Shown: one piece after another, positions 11,501 to 22,291 of the stretch | How the letters are laid out: every line of letters starts with the position of its first letter | Position numbering within the stretch: position 1 is the stretch's first letter | Origin: Udeniomyces pyricola | Taxonomy: Eukaryota > Basidiomycota > Tremellomycetes > Cystofilobasidiales > Mrakiaceae | Reading direction: 5' to 3' | NCBI GenBank assembly: GCA_039545295.1 | Contig: BCIK01000029.1 | Location: 251,123 to 315,122, forward strand | DNA: 64,000 nt | Position numbers and translations under genes: made by a program | Notes under the pieces: generated by a model | What the model was told of the DNA's origin: nothing | What the model saw: only the letters and a program-made list of their open reading frames with translations | The model's database searches: none

Positions 11501-14500
11501 CTTCGTCGTTCACGGCTTGTTCGCCATCAAGAGCGCCAGCAAGAAGAGCGCGTTCTCTTCCGTACGTTTCTTCTTCTCCTTCTTTTTATCTTCTTCTTGG
11601 TTCTTTGTCATCATCCCCGAAACGCGTCGATTGGTAATGTTCCTCTTGTCTCACTCTTCGCTCATTCGATTTTGGACCCTCTTTAGCTTCACACCATTCC
11701 TACTCCGGCCGTTTCCGAGTCGCTTCACGAAGCCGCTCGCGCTCGACTGACCGCCGTCCTCGGCGAGCTTACCATCGAATCTCAGCTTGTCAAAGGTCGG
11801 CCATCTTCTGTTTCTTCTTGGAGCTTTCCTTCTTCTCCTTTCTCTTCCCTCTTACGTCTTGAACCCCTCCTCTCTTTCTCATGTACATGAAAGAACGGGG
11901 ACACAACAAGCTGATCAAGGTCGCTTTTGCTATCCGTTTCTCATCATTTCATTCTCACCTTCGCTTTTTTTACTTTGCCAGGCTCTGACGGTAAGACCCA
12001 GCGATACATGGGTTCCGATTCGACCGGCAAGCTCTGGATTTCTCGCGCGCTCGAGATGGTTGACACTCTCGGCAAGAAGGAGACCAAGCACCTCTTGGCC
12101 GTCACCGAGGACGAAGAAGAAGTCGTCCTCGCCAGGAAGGATGCGAGGGACGTCGTCGCTAACTTGACAAAGGTTCGTGAGAAGGGAGTTTTCGACTCGA
12201 TGGGGTTTTTTTTTTTCGTTCTTGCGAGATCAAGGGAATTAGTTTGATCGTTCATCTTGTTTCTTCCTGGCTTCTACGCTCGAGATTTCTATTTACATGT
12301 CGTCAGATGAACCTAACGAATCCTTTTTCTTTTGTTCACTCTGGTTCACTGTGGTTCACTTACCTTTCGCCGAAAACGCTCAGGTCCCCAAGGAGAGGAA
12401 GGAGACCGCGCGAGGCCTCGAACTTCTCATTCAATCCGTCATTCTTCAATCGTACGACCAACCCGAGGAGTCGCTCGATGTCCTCGATGTTCGTCCCTCT
12501 CCCCCCTCTTTTGTCTTCTTTTTTTCTTTCTCTCTCCTATTATAGCTTTGCTCGTGTTGATTGGGCAGAGGTGTATGCATCGTGGGTTTCACGGGGTTTG
12601 ACTGACCTTGTATTTCTTCTCTCGTCATCTCCACTCCTTCTTCTCTCGACGTCTCTGTCTCTTCCCTTCCTCCCTCTCCACCTTCTCCCGTTCCCATTTT
12701 AGGAGCTCAAAGGCTGTGCCGAGAAGATGTTCCCTGCCTCCAAGCCCTCCTCCAAGAAGACCAAGGCTGCCGCTGTCTCGGCCGAGGACGCCGACGACGC
12801 CGAAGACCTGGACCCGATGGATCTCCTCGTCGATGTCCTCATTGGGTTCCTCGAGCGACCGAGTGCCCAGCTCCGAGCGTTGGCCAGTCAAGTCTTTGGT
12901 ATGCTTTCGGGTGAAGTCACCGAGAGCACGATCGATCTTTTGTTGGCTGTACGTACTTGCTATCCCCTCCTCCCTTGTACAAAGCTTCTTCTTGATTGGT
13001 TGGAAATATTGACTCCTTTCCTCCCCACCGCCCTCCGCTCCCCTCCCCCTCTTGTCCCGTTTTCTGTCATCCTTGCTTCGCTATGGAAACAGCAACTTGA
13101 GCAACGACCCGTCACCGCTGAGGAAGACGATGAAGACGTTGCCATGTCCGGCCCCGCCGATGACAATGACGATGACGAGGCTGGCTCCGACGCCGGTTCA
13201 GACGACGACGAGCAAGAGGACTCAGACAACGAGCTCGACTTTGACGAGGAGGACGATAACGCCGAGGTCGACCCGGAACTCAGGAAGCGAATCGCTGAGG
13301 CCCTCCAAGTTCATGGCGCTGATATCGACCTCAACGGAATGGGTGAGGGCGATGAGGACGATTCGGATGATGGAGATGAACTCCTCATGGATGACGATCA
13401 GATGCTCGCGCTCGACGATAAGCTTGCGGAGATCTTTAAGGGTCAGATCGTCGGCAAGAAAGGCAAGAAGGGTACGTCCTCTATCATCTCATGGCGCCGT
13501 TCTTTTCCCAAGGGGCACTTTTGCATTGAGATTCTTTCGACATACTGACCATCGATTCAACTCGCTTCTCCTTCCTTGCTTCGTGTTTGCTCTGTTTACC
13601 ATTGCCTCATCCACAGATGCTCAGCGTGAGGCCGTGCACTTCAAGAACCGAGTTCTCGACATCATCGAGACCTACGTCAAGAAGCAACCGACTTCGCCCC
13701 TCATCCTCCGTCTCATCCTGCCTCTCCTCGAGATCATTCTCAACTCGGGCCCGACCGAGCAACACCTCTCGTCTAAAGCGACAGGTATCCTCCAGAACCG
13801 ACTTTGCAAGTCCAAGGACACGCCTCTGATCACCGACCGGGAGGATGCCATTGAGATCCTTGGCGAGCTGCATCGAGCTGCCAAAAAGGCCCAATCCGTC
13901 GCTGTAGCCAAGACGTGCTCCCAATCGTCGCTCTTTGTCTCTCGCGCTCTGCTTCACGAGGACCCCACCACCGCCACCGCCACCACTCCCAATGGAGAGC
14001 TCGCCAAGCCTGTCATCGAAGCCTACACCTCGAGTCTCGAAGACTTTATGACGAAGAAGACGACCAAGGTTCGAGCGAGCCTCTTTGCTGACTTTGTCAC
14101 CCGATTCCCCGTTGTGGCCTGGTCGATGCGCAACGAAGTCCTCAAGTACGCCAAGTCGGACGGCGCCAACGCGTTCCGACAGACCCAGGCGTTCTTTATC
14201 CTCGATGGACTCGTCTCCCAGATTCCCGCTATCGTTGGTGTACCCCTCTTTTTGCTTTTTCCCCTCCTTCCTTCTCTGCCCCCCCCCCTTCCCCCTTTTC
14301 GGCGATCATATTGGCACCTTCTCTTACTCTCCTGTACTAACCACTCTGCATGATTCCACTTTTCTCTCCCCCCTTTAATCAGTCCAAAGCGGGACTCGAC
14401 GCCGAAATCCAAGCCTTTGTCCCCGCCTGCCGAGAAGCCATCTATGCCCTCCTCGATTCGGCCGTCACCTCTTCTTCCCCTTCTTCCACCACCGACTCGA

Positions 14501-14961
14501 CGGCCGCTACCGCTTCTTCTTCTTCTTCCAAGGGCATCAAAGCCGATCGTCTTCGAGACGTCACCAAGTTCGCCGTCAAGCTCGCCCGAGCCACGTCGAA
14601 GCTCATCCCACTCGCCGATCGAACCTCGGTTTGGGCCCTCGAGAGTCAACTCCCAACGCTCGTCGAGAAGCTCAAGGGCTCGGAGAAGTTTAAGAACTCG
14701 AATGCGTTGCACTCGTCGTTGAGGCAGTTGGGTGAGACGGCCAGTGGGTCTTCCTCGACGACGGGGGGAGGAAAGAAGGCGCAGAAGGGGAAGAAGGAGG
14801 AAGCCGCGGCGGTCGTGGTGGATGATGATGCGGAGGAAAAGACCTCTACGGCTGCGTTGACGCCTAAATCGGCGGCTGCCAAGCGCAAGTCAAAGAAGGA
14901 TGTGCCCGAAGGGGGTGAGAAGAAGACGAAAAAGGCCAAGAAGGAGGCCACTACTGCTTAA
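8575..14961 (+). CDS. POL5: Pol5 / MYBBP1A-family nucleolar protein
   Basis: Thirteen exons, all with closed phases: 8575-8988, 9550-10008, 10170-10443, 10602-10786, 10981-11198, 11384-11561, 11687-11795, 11982-12172, 12384-12488, 12703-12948, 13093-13471, 13617-14239 and 14383-14961, giving 1319 residues. Pol5 is named as a DNA polymerase but is a HEAT-like repeat protein needed for rRNA synthesis and ribosome assembly in the nucleolus. The N-terminus LPLFWDLSSASKQKRLDSS, then DVRYSIRRLVRGLASPRESS and RLGFAVALTE, is the family signature. Residues about 800-900 form an acidic stretch of Asp/Glu/Ser (DDEAGSDAGSDDDEQED), as in other members. The C-terminus is Lys-rich (KKAQKGKKEE; KRKSKKDVPEGGEKKTKKAK), a likely nucleolar signal. 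Intron 1 is 561 bases, by far the longest. The ATG at 8575 is preferred because residues align with the family from there. Confidence 0.93.
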
Positions 14962-15693
14962 GTTGAAAGGGGAATCTTGTTACACTGCGTTTTCGCTCTC
15001 TGTCTTCTTTTCTTTTTTCTTTTGTCTGTTTGTTTTCTTTTGTTATTCCTTTCTCCCTTGTCTGGATCCACTTTACAGTCCCAAGTCTTTCAACCACCTC
15101 CCTCCCTTCCCATCGTCGACATTGACATCCTTCCTTTTTCTCCTCTTTCTTTACTCTTTTTTGTTTCCTTCCCTTTCTTTTCCTTCTCCTCCTTTCGTTT
15201 TCTTCCTCCAATGCTTTTTCTTCTTCTTCTTCTTCTTCCATTTTCTTTCCTTTTTCTTCTCGTGTTTGCATTCTTTCTTCCTTCCTTCTCTTGTTCCCTC
15301 CTGCTTCTGACTTCTTTCCTTTGCTATCATATCTGACGATCGCACCAAAAAAAAAAAAAAAAAAAAACCTGGAGCCAAGTACTCAACCGATTCTCAAAGT
15401 ATTTCCTCTTAAGGAGGCTTTTTTTTTTTTCCTTGTTGTATAGGATTTGCTTGTCACTAACCGTTCTGACTGATCGGAGGACACCAAGCCAATCCCAGTG
15501 CATTCATTATTCATTGCCTCCTCGACAATCCCACCATTGACCTCATCCTAGAGAGCCTTCTTTGCAGTACTCAGACCTTCATCCCAACCGCTCGGACTTC
15601 CGATCCGCAAGGCCGATGTGTTCACAGACAATCCAAGGGTCCAAAGCCCAACTCTGATTGATTAGCAGCTAGCTAGGACTCTTAATCCTTGGG
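14962..15693. other. Convergent 3' flanks of POL5 and the alcohol dehydrogenase
   Basis: Bases 14990-15335 are almost wholly T and C (TTCTTC, TTTCCTTT units). An A21 run follows at 15347-15367 and a T run near 15420. Both genes end here, so this holds both 3' untranslated regions. The long open frames on either strand are compositional artefacts rich in Phe/Ser or Lys/Glu. Confidence 0.6.
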
Positions 15694-15832
15694 CTAGCGG
15701 TGGATTGGGCGGAACACAATCTTCCTTGCTCGTTTGTCTTCAAACATCTGGAAGGCCTGCAGGATCGAGAGAGAAAGAACGGATCAATGAAAGCCGCCAG
15801 GCGCGCGCGGGAAGCATCCAGAAGAAGAAAAG

Positions 15833-15875
<43 letters not shown>

Positions 15876-16269
15876 AGAAGAGGAACCACCCCGGGGGTTG
15901 AGGATGAAGAACGAGGATGAATCAGTGGATATTCAGGAGGTGATCCAAGAAAGGGAAAGTGGAACCAGATATAACAGAGATGAGATCAAGATTCCAACAC
16001 GAGGGTGTATATGTATGGGTCGCGCGCTGCTTTGACGAGCTGATCCAGTCCATGCAAACGACCTCGACGGGTCGCTTATTAAATGCGAGTCTGCCATTTC
16101 TCCCCCTCTTTACTTCTCCCTCCCTCTTTACTTCTCCCTCCCTCTTTCTCCCGTTACGCTTTCCGTCGATCCAGATAAAACCAGATCACGAGCAAGCATA
16201 CCCATCATCGTGAACAAGGCCATTATGGACCGCAGAAACAGAGGAAAAGGGAAAGAAGGAAAGAAAACG

Positions 16270-16328
<59 letters not shown>

Positions 16329-18547
16329 CGACTCACCTCGGCCGCTCGGTCGAACCCATCCATCCAATGCGAGACGAACCCGTCAATGTCCCCATCTCCA
16401 TCCTCACCCTTCTCCTGCAGCTCAGTAGCCCCTTCCTTCGTCCCCTTCTTGGCGCCGAGCAACAAGTCTCGGTTGCGACGGAGACATTCGAGTGCCTCGG
16501 GAAAGACGGCTCGAACGGGGCACCGGCCAAAGGAGAGCTTGAGGTTCTTGTTGTACGCCGAGGCGCCAGACAGGAGGGTCGGGGAGGAGTGGACGCCTAT
16601 GACCGATTCGAGTAAAGTCGTGAGCGTACATTGGATTGGGTGTTGGTGAATTTGTTGAAACAAGGTCAAGGAAAGAAAGGTAGGACCAGACAGATGAATA
16701 GAAACCGAAAAAAAAAAAAAGCCGTTCCTAGTCAATCATGGAAGCTGGGCATATCAAATGAGGGGACATCAAGACGTTTGCCATCATGTTCATCCACAAC
16801 AACAGGCCAGAAACGCAACACTGAGTCCACATGGACCCAAGGGGGGAAAGTTGGATGAATTTATTTTTTTCCTCACCGACCGACGAAATGAATCCAAACG
16901 GCCGAACGAGGTCGACGGCGAGATCCATTGCGGGTTTCAATCTGACGACCCAAGAAGTTCGAGATCAGTTTGTAGTCCCTTGTTTTCCATGCTCAATAGC
17001 GATGAACTGATTGTTCCAAAACAAGCTACAGCCCCAAAAGGAAGGAAAAGAAAGCGGAGCAGCCGAACGAACCCAACGATTTCTAGGACAGCATCGCAAC
17101 CTCTGCCGTCCGTCCTTGCTTGGATGATCTGGAGCGCCGAGTCTGGACCCGTGGCAGCGAGGGGGATCGGAATGGCTCCCAAGTTGGCAGCTTGTGTTAG
17201 TCGGTCAGGAACCCTACAGGTGATTCGAATGCGTGTTCCGGGGGCAAAAAAAAAAAAAAAAGAAGTAGAAGAAAGAGAAGAAAAAAAAACGGAACAGAGG
17301 AAGAAAGAAAGCAAAGCAAAAGAAAGGCCGAGGAAACTCCATGCTCAGCTCTCACGCCAGCAGGTAGGTAAGAAAGAAAGTCAAGGTGTCATAAGTCGAG
17401 AAACAAGGACGAACGAGTCGATGGCGTAGAGGTTGCCAGGAGCAACCCATTCGAGGGCGGCCGTGATGGCGCAAATCCCAACGGGTCCACACCCTGATAG
17501 CCGATGCGGCCAACAGATGTATATACATAACCAACGCACACAAATCATCAGAAAAAAAAAATGCCACGCGACTCCAAGCAGCTGTCACTATGAGAATACA
17601 TCCAACAACTCGGACTCACCGATAACGACGACAATCATCTCTTTGTGATCAGACGCAGCAAAATGGTCTCGGGCGTTTGCCGACGCATGGTATCTTATTA
17701 ACACATCACATCACCAGAGACTCTGGTCAGTTGGCCTTTAATCCTTTACGTTTCCTCTCCTGTCTTTGTCCGGAGAGGGCTTAGGACGTACCCAGTAGGA
17801 AAGATATCCGCCATCGTCACGAGGAGTTCCTCTGGCAAATCCGACGGGGCATGAAACAACGTACTCTCGGCCAAAGGAACCCTCACGAACCCGGCTTGAC
17901 CTCCATCCAGCCCGGGCGAGCCAAAGAGTTGGCTTTTAACGCAGCGAGACGTCAAAGCCCGGGCGCAGTACCAACATTCGCCACAAGAGGTGGTGAAGGG
18001 GCAAACGACGCGATCGCCAAGCTTGAATTTCCTTTGACCGCCAACGTCGGAGTCGGAGTTCGCAGTTGAATCGGACCGGTGCGTAGCATTAAAGCTACTC
18101 GACGCAGGGGAAGGATGGATGGCATGGATCGTACCAGTAAACTCATGACCCTGGTCAAATAAAGGGAAACCACAACAAAAGTGTTACTGCTGCCTCTCTA
18201 GAAGGTTCCAAATGATCCTGGACGCGTAGATGCGAGGGAGATGAAAGATGAAGCGTACCATGATGAATCCGGTCGATGAGACGGCTTCTCCCCCTCGCCA
18301 CGTATGGAGCTCGCTCCCGCAGAGAGCAGTAGCCTCGACCCTGGATATCCCAAGCCAACGTTGATGAGTCCGACGTATCAGTAGAACGGACTGGAGCGAC
18401 GAAAAGTGAGAGAGGAATCGAGAGGGATGATGGACGGAACTTGACGATGACATCGCCAGGTTGAAGAGGAACAGGGATAGGGCGATCTTGGACGAGAATG
18501 GTGCGTGGACCACCAAAAACGACGGCTTGCATGGTGTCAGAGGGCAT
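15694..18547 (-). CDS. Zinc-containing alcohol/polyol dehydrogenase (MDR superfamily)
   Basis: Nine exons close in phase: 18547-18441, 18340-18259, 18150-17792, 17693-17620, 17493-17415, 17213-17073, 16941-16877, 16596-16337 and 15756-15694, giving 409 residues. The enzyme should oxidise an alcohol with NAD(P). The start MPSDTMQAVVFGGPRTILVQ leads into the GroES-like domain. Catalytic zinc ligands are seen in TALCGSELHTW (Cys) and GHEFTG (His, Glu). The four structural-zinc cysteines are in CPFTTSCGECWYCARALTSR plus the Cys just after it. The cofactor domain carries MIVVVIGCGPVGICAI (GxGxxG). The C-terminal motif is FEDKRARKIVFRPIHR. Introns hold two very long T tracts (sense strand). Substrate is not inferable; glutathione-independent formaldehyde, sorbitol or threonine dehydrogenase relatives are all possible. 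Confidence 0.93.
15833..15874 (-). repeat. 42-bp homopolymer (T on sense strand) in last ADH intron
   Basis: Unbroken A42 on the plus strand, T42 on the gene's sense strand. It lies in the intron 16336-15757, nearer its 3' end. Confidence 0.95.
16270..16325 (-). repeat. 56-bp homopolymer (T on sense strand) just inside an ADH 5' splice site
   Basis: A run of 56 A on the plus strand. On the sense strand it begins only about 11 bases after the donor GTGAGTCGAGG at 16336, so unlike the usual case this T tract sits at the 5' end of its intron. The same intron also holds the 42-base T run. This is the longest homopolymer in the window. Confidence 0.95.
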
Positions 18548-19226
18548 ACTGAGTTGAGTAATGAGGTATGGTAGAAGACGGATGGGTCCGAATGGTGAGA
18601 ATGTTAGGATGAAGAGATGATATGTGATGATGAGAGAGGCCTCATCGTATGCGAACTCCGAAACCAACCACAGACTCGCGCCGCCTCGAACGAGACCGCA
18701 TCATCGATCATTCACGCTCCGAACTTTTCAAGACATGACAGTCAAATTTCTTAGATTCCCTTCTCGACATGAAGCATCGCACCCGATTCGAGATCTCCTG
18801 GTGCTAGTAAGTGCGGTGATTCGTTATTTGGTTTGATGTTGCTCTTCTCGTGTATCACTCTCATGTATAAGCCGAAGTTCACACTGCCCTAATACCATGT
18901 ATACATACCCTATATCTTTACTCTTCCAAGTCCAACTGAGAAGAAGAAAGAGAAGAAGAAGAAAAAGAGAGAAAGACCATATCTATAAGATTCTGCAAGA
19001 TGACCCCGACTGACCTCTCGAATTCCAACTGATGGATTCTCACAGGCTAGCTGCATCCAAACTACGTGCACGAAGCAAAAACGAAGACGAGATTGGTATC
19101 CAAAANAGATCAACAAGAACNCCCCTTCCCCCCCCCCCCTCCGTCCCTCCCAGACTCTCCTTTGTCCCTTGGAGAAAGCCGCGCAGACGTTTCCTTCTCT
19201 CTTTTTTTTTTCTTTTTCATGACTCA
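18548..19226. other. Promoter region of the ADH gene and 3' flank of the CRAL-TRIO gene
   Basis: Two head-to-tail minus-strand genes are separated by this stretch. No coding sequence was recognised. Single ambiguous bases occur at 19106 and 19121 beside a run of C at 19130-19139. An A/G-rich block (AGAAGAAG units) at 18939-18975 reads as a TTCTTC tract on the minus strand. Confidence 0.45.
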
Positions 19227-21793
19227 TCATACTCCAGGCAGACCCGAGACTCCCCCATCCGTTCCCGAAGCCGACGCGATCGGTGGCAAGCCCGTCGTCG
19301 ATCCGGCCGTCGACGCGGTCTCGAATCCAAAACCAGGTTCATCCCCTCCCTTGAGATGCCACTCCGACGCTCCAATCTTGAAAGGGCGAAAAGAAGGGTT
19401 ATTTAAGGAAGGACAAGAAACGTCAAGTCAGGTTCCCAAGACCGGAAAGAGAGAAGGAAGAGAACAGAGAAGGAGGGCCGGGGGGGGGGGGGGGGGGGGG
19501 GGGAGGGAGAGAGAGAGCGAGGTCAGCAAAAGGATCGTCTTCATGAAACACATAGGTTGGAAGCCCCGTAGAAGATAAGAGAAAGAACGATGAGGTGGTG
19601 AGAGAGAGATGTGTATTGCTTGAACGCACCTTGGACCCGTTTTTGACCCAGCGCTCTCGATAAGCCGCCCGACGTTTCTGACAAAGCTCCATCATAGACT
19701 GTTTTTGTTTTGTTTGTTTGTTCGAGGTACCCAAACCACGACAGCGACCCAAGGAATATAACACCATCGCCAACAGCCAGGAACGCAAAGAAGGTCATAG
19801 AAGAAAAAAAGAAGAAGAGAAAGACAAAATGACGTAAGCACCACAAACAGACGGAGTTACAAATTGTTTGTTTTTTTTTTTCTTGGAAGGAAAGGTACGA
19901 ACGGGCAAGTATTCGACTTGGTCGTATTCAAAGTTATACGCCCCTCCGAACGGAAGTTCGAGTTGCTCCTGTGGAATCCATGGCTGATGGATCGAACGGA
20001 TCAAGGTGGGAATACCAGGAAGAAAGCACAACAAAACCGGGAGGGATCAAACACGGAGAAAGGAAAAGAAGAAGAAAGAAGATGGCAAGGGATGAGTTGG
20101 ATGGATGGGTTAGTTTGTTCATGAAGTCCAAATGGATGACAGCAGAACGCGACGGGGCACGTACCGCTGGTTCGTTGAAGCTTAACTTCTCCCGAGTGAC
20201 AGGATCAATCCAGGGAAGGATAAGTTTGAAGAAAGCTAGAAGAGAAGACAAAACAAAAGAAAAAAAGGTGTGCCAAGAACCAAATGAGGATGTTTTGCCA
20301 GACGATTAGGCAAAGCGATCAACACTATAGACGAAGAGACCCGTGTTTATTTTTTTTCTTTTGTTGATCTTCCTCACCGTTGATTGCCCAAGGGACTTTG
20401 ACCGCGATAGCCTTGCCCATACGCTCCGGGTAGTGATTCGACAGCATCGAGATCCAGCCTTTAACCGTCTGAATCGGAGGTGGCGACATCCCGCCCGCAA
20501 AGCTGACGAGAAGGACCTGCTTCTCGACGCCCGGTGGAGAGATATCGATGCATCGTTCCATGATCCAAACGCAGTACTTGATGTTGAGGACCGGGTTGCT
20601 GCTCTCGTTCCGCGAGGGAACTTGGTAGTGGAGAGGTCGACCGGTCGAGTCCCAGCCGTTGACATAACTGATATGAGGAGGATCGGTCGAGAAGGTGAGA
20701 GAAAAAAAGTATGACGCGTCGAAAGAAAGAGAAACAAACAAACAAGAGGAACCAGGTCAGCAACGTTCATCACCAGTAGTATTGACCAGAAGAAGACGGT
20801 CACAACACTCCACTCCTCCACCTCCGAACCCAAACCTGCTCGGACGAGAAGAAGAAACAAAGAAGAATGGATATATATATATATATACCCCAACGTACTC
20901 CTTTCCACTTCGTCCTTCTTCCTTGACCAACTCAGCTGTCAATCCTCCTCCTGCGTCGACGTCCTCCCCACCATCGAGATCGGCAAGCCCATTCTCCCGC
21001 CTCCACACGAGTGTAGCCGTCAACTTCGTGATGGCAGCTGGAGGAATAGATCAAGATGAGGAACACGACAGTGAGCAAGATGAAACGACGATGGTTCGGA
21101 AACCAGCAGCGGTCAGGAGGGACGCGCAGAGCGTGAGAACGAGAACGCGTACATACATGCAAGGTCCCACTTCTGAGCCCGGAGGTATCTGTGGAGAGAA
21201 AGAGAACAACCAAGAAGGTCAAGATAATTTGATGAGTTTAATGTGATCTTGGTGTTCCATACTCGCCAAGGAGGAGATGAATAGTATGGATGAACACGTG
21301 AGGGTTGACGCGTAGTCGGTACAAAGTCTCCTTATCGTGACTAACGCCGCCGTGTTACCCCTTTCGTCGCATGGTTCGAACCCCCCCTCCCCCTTTATAT
21401 GGATCCATTTCTGAGCCCCCTTGGAGCCCCACGTAGCATTGATATCATCATCATCATCATCGGAGGAGGAGGAGGAAATAAAGTCCGGACTTACCTCAGG
21501 AAGCAATCCTCCGTGAGCCACATCCTCTCTCCCTGACCCAACGGTGCCATCTCGACTTCTTTTCCTCCCGTCTCTCCTTGAGCACAAACAAACGTTTCCG
21601 CTTCGAACACGGCCAGAATCTCTCGGTAAAGCTCTTCTTCACGACTGCCGGGTTCAGGGGGAGTGGGACGAGTTGGTGGAGACGAGAGATTAGGAGCTTG
21701 GAGGGCCGTCTTGGATGTTGGTAGCGAGGTCGTGGAAGAAGAAGGTGTGGTGGAGGGTGTTGAGGACAGTTTGGACCGGAAGAAAGAAGACAT
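19227..21793 (-). CDS. CRAL-TRIO (Sec14-like) lipid-transfer protein
   Basis: Eight exons close in phase: 21793-21495, 21188-21157, 21037-20899, 20667-20378, 20235-20165, 19968-19903, 19698-19630 and 19376-19227, giving 371 residues. Sec14-like proteins carry phosphatidylinositol or other lipids between membranes. The Ser/Thr-rich N-terminus leads into the CRAL-TRIO N domain (MWLTEDCFLRYLRAQKWDLA, TKLTATLVWRRENGL). The lipid-binding core follows: NGWDSTGRPLHYQVPSRN, VWIMERCIDISPPG, LLVSFAGGMSPPP, LSNHYPERMGKAIAVKVPWA and FFKLILPWIDPVTREKLSF. Its last strand is LPFGGAYNFEYDQVEYLP. A C-terminal helix with RRAAYRERWVKNG is typical of fungal members (PITP subgroup). Exon 2 is only 32 bases. Confidence 0.93.
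19480..19503 (-). repeat. 24-bp poly-G run (C on sense strand) in a CRAL-TRIO intron
   Basis: Unbroken G24 on the plus strand, so poly-C on the gene's sense strand. It lies in the last intron (19629-19377), about 100 bases before the acceptor. Confidence 0.9.
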
Positions 21794-22291
21794 GATTAGG
21801 CGATGGTATCGATGGCGGCAATGGAGGTGATGATGGGTGGTGCGAGGGTGGATTGACTTATGGGGAGAGAGAAACAGCTGCTGATGGGCGAGGCGGTTCG
21901 TGGGTGAGTCGTCGAGGGAGAGGCGACCGGCTGCTCTGGACGTGGATGTATTAAGAGTGATTCATCGTCATGCATCATCATGCATCATCATCGATACCTC
22001 ATCGTGATCGTACGATCGAATATTCATAGCATTTTAACTGTATATCATCTCTGTGTCTCCCTCCTTTTGAATCACACACATCCGATCAACCAACTCAACT
22101 TCACATCTTCACCCATACACACAAACACACACAAAAAAAAAGGTGATCATCATCGTCACATCACACGAAAGAAGCGGCTTTTTGTAATCTCCCTCGGCCG
22201 ACAGCTGCCTTCCGGCCTTTTGACCTCTCCAGTCCTAAACCCATCAATTCCTGCTTCTCTAATGACCTCGACCTCCCTAACCCCCCACTCA
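21794..22291. other. Promoter of the CRAL-TRIO gene and 3' flank of CCT5
   Basis: Contains ATCATCATGCATCATC-type short repeats near 21964-21992, an inverted repeat of TGATGATGCATGATGA type, and a CACACAAACACACA stretch near 22116-22133. No coding sequence was recognised. Confidence 0.45.

Noticed and set aside
15000..15335. Phe/Ser-rich open frames after POL5
   Set aside because: Pure product of a T/C-rich 3' flank; no start context, splice structure or recognisable motif.
21355..21400. GGTTCGAACC-like box resembling a tRNA internal promoter
   Set aside because: The flanking bases cannot form a T stem or acceptor stem, and the site lies in a CRAL-TRIO intron. No A box at the right distance.
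22016..22150. Possible telomere-like or CA microsatellite
   Set aside because: The CACACAAACACACA stretch is short and imperfect and lies between two ordinary genes.
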